Source: Sphingomonadales bacterium UBA1936 | GTDB taxonomy: Bacteria; Pseudomonadota; Alphaproteobacteria; Sphingomonadales; Sphingomonadaceae | Direction: 5' to 3' | Assembly (NCBI GenBank): GCA_002336985.1 | Contig: DDFE01000043.1 | Span: 1,783 to 6,858, forward strand | DNA length: 5,076 nt | In this document: positions 1 through 4,089 of the stretch, piece by piece | Layout of the letters: each line of letters opens with the position of its first letter | How positions within the stretch are numbered: position 1 is the stretch's first letter | The notes under the pieces: generated by a model | The model's database searches: none | What the model saw: only the letters and a program-made list of their open reading frames with translations | Told to the model about the DNA's origin: nothing | Program-made: the position numbers and the translations under genes

Positions 1-1529
1 ACGACGGCAAGGCCGTCTGCAACACGGCCCGCGATCGAATGGTCGATCTGGCTCGTCGGATTGCCGTCGGGCACGCGCGGGAAGCTGAGCAGCACCCACA
101 GGACGATGGTCGTAAACGCGATAATCGTCCCCGCGCGTTTCAGGAACGCCATGGCCCGCTGCCAAAGGCCGAGCGCCAGGTCACGCGGCGCCGGCCATTG
201 GTATTTGGGCATCTCCATCATGAAGCCTTGGGCATTGCCCTTCGTCACGGTTCGCCGGAGCAGCAGCGCGGCAACCAGCGCGCCGAGGATTCCTGCGACA
301 TAAAGCGCGAAGAGAACCAGCCCTTGCAGGCCGATCCCGGGCAGGACGCTGACGGGCGGAATGAACGCCGCGATGATGACCGCGTAAACCGGCAGACGCG
401 CCGAACAAGTCATCAGTGGCGCGATCAGGATGGTCGTCAGCCGATCCTTGGGATCCTCGATCGTCCGCGTCGCCATGATACCGGGAATCGCACAGGCAAA
501 GCTCGACAACAGCGGAATGAAGGCGCGGCCCGACAGGCCGACCGACGACATCAGCCGGTCCATCAGGAACGCGGCGCGGACCATGTACCCGCTCGCCTCC
601 AGCACCAGGATGAAGGCGAACAGGATGACAATCTGCGGCAGGAACACGACGACTGCGCCCACGCCCGCGATCACGCCGTCGGTGAGCAGGGACCGGAAAA
701 GCGTGTCCGGCATCGACGCCTTGACGCCATCCTGCAGGCTGCCCATCCAGCCGTCGATCATGTCCTGCGGCACCGCTGCCAGCGTGAAAACCGCCTGGAA
801 CATCACGAACAGCAGCGCGGCGAGGATGATCGGTCCCATGACCGGGTGCAGCACCACCTTGTCGATGCTCTCGGTAAAACGCCGCGCGGTGCCGGTTTCC
901 ACGGTGACGCTTTTCGCGATCCGCCGCGCATGGCGCTGGCGTTCGGCGAGCGTCGTTTCCTCGAGCGTCACATGAGGCTTGTCCGGTGCGCCGGTCAGCA
1001 CGCTGTCGAGCGCGGCTTTCAGTTCGTCCAGCCCGCGCTTGCGCACTGCGACCGTCGGGATCACTGGTACGCCCAGCGTCTGCTCCAGTGCGGGGATGTC
1101 GATCGTCAGCCCATCGCGTTGTGCGAGGTCGAACATGTTGAGCGCAACGACGACCGGTCGTCCCAGCGCGATCAGTTCGATCGCGAAGCGCAGGTGGTTG
1201 TCGAGGTTGGCCGCATCGACAACGACGACCAGGACCGAGGGCGTCCGCTCGCCATCCTGCTGGCCCATGATCGTATCGCGGGTCACGCGTTCGTCCGGGG
1301 ACGAGGGGATGAGGCTATACGTACCGGGCAGGTCGACCAGTTCGATCGGCCGTCCGTCGGCCATGACCAGCCGTCCGGCATGGCGCTCTACAGTGACGCC
1401 CGGATAATTGCCGACTTTCTGGCGGGCACCGGTCAGCGCGTTGAACAGTGCGGACTTGCCGGCATTCGGATTGCCGACCAGCGCCACCATCGGCGGTTCG
1501 GCAGCGACAATCGGCGTTTCGGCGTTCAC
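1..1529 (-). CDS. feoB: FeoB, ferrous iron permease with N-terminal GTPase (3' end cut off by window)
   Basis: Inner-membrane Fe2+ uptake protein with an N-terminal cytosolic G domain that drives or gates transport. 509 residues are visible. G motifs seen: G1 GNPNAGKS (19-26), a switch-I threonine in GVTVE (T46), G3 DLPG (66-69) and G4 NMFD (131-134). A helical linker (about 185-225) leads to a membrane region starting near residue 228 (LHPVMGPIILAALLFVMFQ). Both conserved cysteine-bearing gate segments are present: FACAIPGIMATRTI (C346) and PLMTCSARLPVY (C375). Family members of this type are usually 600 residues or more, so roughly the last 100 lie beyond the left edge. I chose GTG at 1529 because its TG is shared with the feoA TGA stop (GTGA overlap), implying translational coupling. 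An in-frame ATG at 1490 is the alternative, but it leaves only five residues before G1. The frame is open throughout. The assignment is firm; the C-terminus is unseen. Confidence 0.97.
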   Translation of the reverse strand, partial: MNAETPIVAAEPPMVALVGNPNAGKSALFNALTGARQKVGNYPGVTVERHAGRLVMADGRPIELVDLPGTYSLIPSSPDERVTRDTIMGQQDGERTPSVLVVVVDAANLDNHLRFAIELIALGRPVVVALNMFDLAQRDGLTIDIPALEQTLGVPVIPTVAVRKRGLDELKAALDSVLTGAPDKPHVTLEETTLAERQRHARRIAKSVTVETGTARRFTESIDKVVLHPVMGPIILAALLFVMFQAVFTLAAVPQDMIDGWMGSLQDGVKASMPDTLFRSLLTDGVIAGVGAVVVFLPQIVILFAFILVLEASGYMVRAAFLMDRLMSSVGLSGRAFIPLLSSFACAIPGIMATRTIEDPKDRLTTILIAPLMTCSARLPVYAVIIAAFIPPVSVLPGIGLQGLVLFALYVAGILGALVAALLLRRTVTKGNAQGFMMEMPKYQWPAPRDLALGLWQRAMAFLKRAGTIIAFTTIVLWVLLSFPRVPDGNPTSQIDHSIAGRVADGLAV

Positions 1530-1768
1530 CGGACCGGTGCGACCGAGATCGCGCCCGCATGGGCGCGGCGGATCGCGACGGTCATACGGCCGATACGCAC
1601 CGCCAGCGGGTCGCGTGCGACAAGGCCGGCACCGTGCAGCGGTTCGACGGCCACGCCCTCGTCGAAACCCAGTTCGCGTAAGCGGCGTCCGTCACGCTCG
1701 GTCATCGACGACCAGTCGATCGTGCTGATTGTCGCTTCCTGGTCGAAAGGGAGGTCGGCAAGTGTCAC
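1526..1768 (-). CDS. feoA: FeoA, small SH3-like partner of FeoB
   Basis: An 80-residue cytosolic protein of the FeoA family, thought to act with FeoB in Fe2+ import. The typical pattern is visible: an N-terminal TLADLPFDQEATI strand, the RRLRELGFDEGVAVEPL turn (about residues 28-44), then DPLAVRIGRMTVAIRRAHAGAISV (53-76), matching the usual GDP...G...L/I-R...A..I.V ending. The length matches the family (about 75-85). The GTG at 1768 is preferred because homology-like sequence starts immediately after it. An in-frame GTG at 1843 would add 25 residues (Cys, Arg and Trp rich) that do not look like FeoA. No clear Shine-Dalgarno precedes 1768, and a GATAAT box ends only nine bases upstream, so the message may be almost leaderless. 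It is the first gene of the operon with feoB, overlapping it by four bases. Iron control is likely from the adjacent Fur-box-like site. Confidence 0.93.
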   Translation of the reverse strand: MTLADLPFDQEATISTIDWSSMTERDGRRLRELGFDEGVAVEPLHGAGLVARDPLAVRIGRMTVAIRRAHAGAISVAPVR

Positions 1769-1770
1769 CT

Positions 1771-1789
1771 GCGAGCGATTATCAGTATC
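1771..1789 (-). promoter_or_regulatory. Candidate Fur box / promoter -10 of feoAB
   Basis: Read on the minus strand this is GATACTGATAATCGCTCGC. By my hand alignment it matches 14 of 19 positions of the classical Fur box (GATAATGATAATCATTATC), with the first half nearly perfect and the second half poor. It ends two bases before the feoA GTG codon. The internal GATAAT (1783 down to 1778) also resembles a sigma-70 -10 element. I found no good -35: at 17-base spacing the hexamer is ACTGGC. Repression by iron-loaded Fur of a feo operon is established in other proteobacteria; binding here is inferred. Confidence 0.45.
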
Positions 1790-1810
1790 GTAAGCGCAAC
1801 GCCAGTGCCC

Positions 1811-1825
1811 TGCGAATGGTTTGCA
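1811..1825. promoter_or_regulatory. Imperfect palindrome upstream of feoA, possible Fur/Mur-type site
   Basis: The sequence TGCGAA-TGG-TTTGCA is an imperfect inverted repeat (five of six arm positions pair). It lies 43-57 bases upstream of the feoA GTG, where a -35 region or upstream operator would sit. TGC-AA/TT-GCA half sites recall the Fur/Mur boxes reported in some alphaproteobacteria, which differ from the enterobacterial form. The resemblance is loose and the arms are short, so this is a weak call. Confidence 0.25.
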
Positions 1826-1954
1826 TTTCCGAATTCGGGTCACATTCCGGCGGCTGTCATCGGAACTGCATCAAAAACATGGTAACCAAGCGCCGGGCCG
1901 AATTGCCCCGAGTCGTTTCCAATGACGCGCCGACAACGCCGACGCGCCGATCAT

Positions 1955-1960
1955 GAGGGA
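1955..1960 (+). promoter_or_regulatory. Ribosome-binding site of the PEPxxWA-CTERM gene
   Basis: GAGGGA lies six bases before the ATG at 1967. It fixes this start over an in-frame upstream ATG at 1922, because the residues directly after 1967 form a clean signal peptide and the 15 residues before it are Arg-rich and unlike a secretion signal. Confidence 0.75.
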
Positions 1961-1966
1961 CAGACC

Positions 1967-2611
1967 ATGCGCACCTTGAAACTGGCTTCTGCACTGCTTC
2001 TGGCCGCGGCTTCGGTTACCGCGGCACAGGCGACGACCGTCCTCGACGCCACGGGAGATTTTCTCGCGAGCTATGGCGGCGCCCATGACGCCGATCTCGA
2101 CGTGACCGAATTCTCGGTCGTCTATAATTCGATCGCGCAGCGCTTCGACTATCATGCGACGCTGGCGGGCAACATCAACAACGCCATCGGCGGCCGCTAT
2201 GTCATCGGCGTCTATACCGGCAACAACACCACGCCGAACAACTTCTCCGCCATCGGTGCGGGGGGCGTGCTGTTCAATCAGGCCATTTCGATCTCCAAGG
2301 CGGGCGTGGTCACGCTGGGCGCAAATACGCTTTCGGCGGCGACGATCAGCGGCAGCACCTTCTTCGGATCGATCCTGGTCTCACAGCTGACATCGCAGGG
2401 CTTCACGCCGGAACAATATGGCTGGAACCTGTGGCCGCGCGATGCGGTATCGGCCGGAACCGCCGCGATCTCCGATTTCGCACCCAATAACGCGGTATTC
2501 GCGGCGAGCGTCGTCCCGGAACCGGCGAGCTGGGCGCTGATGATCTGCGGGTTCGGCCTGATCGGCGGGACGCTGCGCCGGAAAGCAAGGCGGACACCTG
2601 CCGCTGCCTGA
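1967..2611 (+). CDS. Exported PEPxxWA-CTERM sorting-domain protein of unknown function
   Basis: 214 residues. Residues 1-22 form a signal peptide: positive start (MRTLK), hydrophobic core LASALLLAAASV, and AQA as the likely cleavage site. The body (about 23-180) is rich in Asn, Ser, Thr, Ala and Gly, contains no cysteine, and looks like a small beta-rich secreted domain that I do not recognise. The C-terminus is a textbook PEP-CTERM tail: VVPEPASWALMICGF from residue 182 (PEP at 184-186, WA at 189-190), a short hydrophobic helix, then the basic cluster LRRKARR. In this family an exosortase-type enzyme is believed to process the tail after export, with a final location at the envelope, surface or biofilm matrix. 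The PEPxxWA variant is common in sphingomonads. No exosortase or polysaccharide gene is visible nearby. It is probably transcribed alone from the spacer shared with feoA and converges on COQ9. The sorting-tail call is firm; the function is unknown. Confidence 0.93.
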   Translation: MRTLKLASALLLAAASVTAAQATTVLDATGDFLASYGGAHDADLDVTEFSVVYNSIAQRFDYHATLAGNINNAIGGRYVIGVYTGNNTTPNNFSAIGAGGVLFNQAISISKAGVVTLGANTLSAATISGSTFFGSILVSQLTSQGFTPEQYGWNLWPRDAVSAGTAAISDFAPNNAVFAASVVPEPASWALMICGFGLIGGTLRRKARRTPAAA

Positions 2612-2615
2612 AGAG

Positions 2616-3269
2616 TCAAACGGCCGGGTAGCGCAACCGCCCCAGAAAACGCCCGAGGCTCAGGCGATCGGGCGCCGAATGCGTGAAGCGCGCCTTGGCC
2701 TTTTCGAAGCGCATGATTCCGTCGATGCGCCGCGCCAGAAACGCGCGCGTATCGGCACGGTCTTCGCTTTCGTCGGACAGCATCGCCATGACAGTCGCGG
2801 CATAGACACCGCCCAGGATCGCGCGCTTCGAATAATGATTGAAATCGGTCGCCGTATCGCCGGCCGCGACCCACATCGCATCGGCTGCCCGCCAGTTGAG
2901 CCGGGCGGCGCGCGCCAGGTTCTGCGGCATGGCGAGCACGGCCAGCGCACGCCGCAAAGCTTCGATATCCTTCGCCACGATGTCCAGCCGGGCCTGGACC
3001 AACGCCGTGATCCGGTCGCGGATTTTCATCGATGCCAGCGTCTCGGCCGGCAGGGCCGTCAGCATCGCAGCATCGACATGAGCGAACCAGGCATCGATCA
3101 TGTCGGATGCGCCAGCGGGGAAAGCGAGGCGTGCTATTGCGATATCGATGCCTTTCGCAAATGCGGCGCGTTCCAGCGCAATCGCCGTCCAGCCGTCGAA
3201 TGCGGCGTGCTGCGGCAGCTCCGCGGCCAGTAATTCACGCATTTCATCGAGTGTCGGCTCGCTGGTCAT
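2616..3269 (-). CDS. coq9: COQ9-family ubiquinone biosynthesis protein
   Basis: 217 residues, of the COQ9 family (also described as the rpsU-divergently transcribed protein family). COQ9 is a lipid-binding accessory protein of ubiquinone synthesis that, in eukaryotes, supports the COQ7 hydroxylation step; the bacterial role is inferred from the family. The N-terminal half (about 5-100) is helical and TetR-like, with FDGWTAIALERAAFAKGID and AFPAGASDMIDAWF. The diagnostic C-terminal block is W126 R..AD.MW (AADAMWVAAGD, 128-138), TDFNHYSKRAILGGVYAATV (141-160), then DESEDRADTRAFLARRIDGIMRFEKAKAR (166-194). It is full length. The ATG at 3269 has AGGA five to six bases upstream; an in-frame TTG at 3332 would add 21 residues that do not resemble COQ9. 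A TTGACG hexamer (3332 down to 3327) could be a -35, but no convincing -10 follows. The stop lies four bases from that of the convergent PEP-CTERM gene. rpsU, the usual divergent neighbour, is not here. Confidence 0.95.
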   Translation of the reverse strand: MTSEPTLDEMRELLAAELPQHAAFDGWTAIALERAAFAKGIDIAIARLAFPAGASDMIDAWFAHVDAAMLTALPAETLASMKIRDRITALVQARLDIVAKDIEALRRALAVLAMPQNLARAARLNWRAADAMWVAAGDTATDFNHYSKRAILGGVYAATVMAMLSDESEDRADTRAFLARRIDGIMRFEKAKARFTHSAPDRLSLGRFLGRLRYPAV

Positions 3270-3360
3270 GGCAATCCTGTCGTCAACCGAAAGTGACACC
3301 TGCGAAATGGGGTGATAGGTCGGTCGCGTCAACGGCGTGCAGGGGCGCGCATCTTAAGTT

Positions 3361-3367
3361 GGAGGGG
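3361..3367 (+). promoter_or_regulatory. Strong ribosome-binding site of the PuuD-like membrane protein
   Basis: GGAGGGG lies six bases before the ATG at 3374. It decides the start: the frame is open far upstream (to about 3032), but that stretch is antisense to COQ9 and encodes Arg/Ser-rich sequence without membrane character. Confidence 0.85.
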
Positions 3368-3373
3368 TCGCAC

Positions 3374-3943
3374 ATGGCGAAATTCTTTGGAAATCTGAAC
3401 GCGGTGGTCGCAGCGGGCTTCGTCCTGATGCTCGCGCTGCTGTTCTGGACGAACTCGGCCGAAAACACGATCGGATGGATGACTTTCCTGCATGTCATTT
3501 CCGGCGTGATGTGGATCGGCCTGCTTTACTATTTCAACTTCGTGCAGATCCCGACCATGCCGTCCGTTCCGGCCGAACTGAAGCCGGGTGTGTCGAAGTA
3601 CATCGCACCCAAGGCACTGTTCTGGTTCCGCTATGGTGCGCTCTCGACGGTCGTCACCGGCCTGCTGGTCGCGCTGCTGAAGGGCTATCTGCATGAGGCC
3701 TTCACCTTTCAGGAGGGCTTCCGCCTGATCGGCGTCGGCATGTGGCTCGCGCTCATCATGGCGTTCAACGTCTGGTTCGTGATCTGGCCAAACCAGAAAA
3801 AGGCGCTCGGCCTCGTGGAGGCGGATGCCGACACCAAGGCGAAGGCGGCAACGACCGCGATGATCTTCAGCCGTACAAATACGCTGCTGTCCATCCCGAT
3901 GCTCTTCGCGATGGTGCTGCAGAATCTGGGTGGCGCTCTCTAA
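3374..3943 (+). CDS. Short PuuD / urate oxidase N-terminal-type integral membrane protein
   Basis: 189 residues with five probable membrane helices: about 9-25, 37-58, 83-103, 117-138 and 168-186. Helix 2 carries FLHVISGVMWIGLLYYFNFVQ (H40, G44, W47), resembling the H...G..WIG signature of the PuuD urate hydroxylase membrane domain. Other PuuD-like blocks are KALFWFRYGALSTVVTGL (80-97), FNVWFVIWPNQKKALG (131-146) and SRTNTLLSIP (166-175). True PuuD is longer and ends in a cytochrome c domain; here the gene stops after the fifth helix, with no CXXCH and no purine-catabolism neighbour. Urate oxidation is therefore doubtful. H40 might be a haem or quinone ligand, but this is inference. Databases would probably name it urate hydroxylase PuuD or a membrane protein. 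It is divergent from COQ9 and is followed by stem-loops, so it is probably monocistronic. Family call fairly confident, function open. Confidence 0.82.
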   Translation: MAKFFGNLNAVVAAGFVLMLALLFWTNSAENTIGWMTFLHVISGVMWIGLLYYFNFVQIPTMPSVPAELKPGVSKYIAPKALFWFRYGALSTVVTGLLVALLKGYLHEAFTFQEGFRLIGVGMWLALIMAFNVWFVIWPNQKKALGLVEADADTKAKAATTAMIFSRTNTLLSIPMLFAMVLQNLGGAL

Positions 3944-3951
3944 AATCCCCG

Positions 3952-3983
3952 GGCCGGGCTGGCGCAACGGCGTCTGCCCGGCC
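3952..3983 (+). other. GC-rich stem-loop just after the PuuD-like gene
   Basis: GGCCGGGC (3952-3959) pairs perfectly with GCCCGGCC (3976-3983) around a 16-base loop, starting nine bases after the stop codon. A second small hairpin, TGCCG/CGGCA with a 3-base loop, follows at 3984-3996. Neither is followed directly by a T-run, so they may protect the mRNA 3' end or assist the terminator downstream rather than terminate alone. Confidence 0.5.
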
Positions 3984-4001
3984 TGCCGGTCCGGCAAAGC
4001 C

Positions 4002-4030
4002 AAAAAAGCGCGGGGCGCAGTTTTTCTTCT
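4002..4030 (+). terminator. Probable intrinsic terminator between the PuuD-like gene and the ene-reductase
   Basis: A run of six A (4002-4007) is followed by the hairpin GCGC-GGG-GCGC (4008-4018), then AG and the T-rich tract TTTTTCTTCT (4021-4030). The A and T runs can extend the stem past a small mismatch. The GC stem is only four pairs, so strength is uncertain, but the T-tract is the only one in this otherwise GC-rich spacer. The A-run could also make it work weakly in the opposite direction. Confidence 0.55.
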
Positions 4031-4048
4031 CTGGCGGTTGCATTCGAC

Positions 4049-4069
4049 GGTTCCCATAAATGCGGAACC
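4049..4069. promoter_or_regulatory. Inverted repeat, candidate operator of the ene-reductase gene
   Basis: Perfect arms GGTTCC (4049-4054) and GGAACC (4064-4069) flank nine bases containing CATAAATG, which includes a -10-like CATAAA (4055-4060). The repeat ends 20 bases before the ATG at 4090. Dyads of this size at a promoter are typical of TetR- or MarR-type repressor sites, and some Old Yellow Enzyme genes (for example nemA under NemR) are controlled this way. No regulator gene is visible in the window and no good -35 was found. Confidence 0.4.
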
Positions 4070-4078
4070 AGTTTCAAA

Positions 4079-4083
4079 AAGGA
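4079..4083 (+). promoter_or_regulatory. Ribosome-binding site of the ene-reductase
   Basis: AAGGA, at the end of an A-rich run, lies six bases before the ATG at 4090 and supports that start. Confidence 0.7.
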
Positions 4084-4089
4084 ACGCGA

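Noticed and set aside
39..1793. Long rightward open frame of 584 codons opposite feoA/feoB
   Set aside because: It is an antisense shadow: the product is Arg/His/Gln/Asp-rich with no recognisable domain, while the minus strand encodes clear FeoB and FeoA motifs with proper starts.
1769..1843. N-terminally extended FeoA starting at the GTG at 1843
   Set aside because: The extra 25 residues do not resemble FeoA and the frame there overlaps the candidate Fur box and promoter; FeoA-like sequence begins right after the GTG at 1768.
2679..3233. Rightward open frame of 184 codons opposite COQ9
   Set aside because: Shadow of a strongly supported COQ9 gene; no ribosome-binding site or domain.
1760..3305. 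Near-identical 15-mer AAGTG(T/A)CACCTGCGA at 1760-1774 (feoA start) and 3291-3305 (upstream of COQ9)
   Set aside because: Tempting as a shared operator, but a rough estimate for one-mismatch 15-mers in 5 kb on both strands gives about one pair by chance, and the two copies sit at different positions relative to the start codons.
3304..3332. Possible COQ9 promoter with TTGACG (-35) at 3332 down to 3327
   Set aside because: At 16-18 base spacing the -10 would be something like CATTTC, too poor a match to list as a feature; the hexamer alone is not enough.
3329..4057. Leftward 242-codon open frame opposite the PuuD-like gene
   Set aside because: Arg/Gln/His/Glu-rich composition typical of the complement of GC-rich membrane-protein codons; no start signal or family resemblance.
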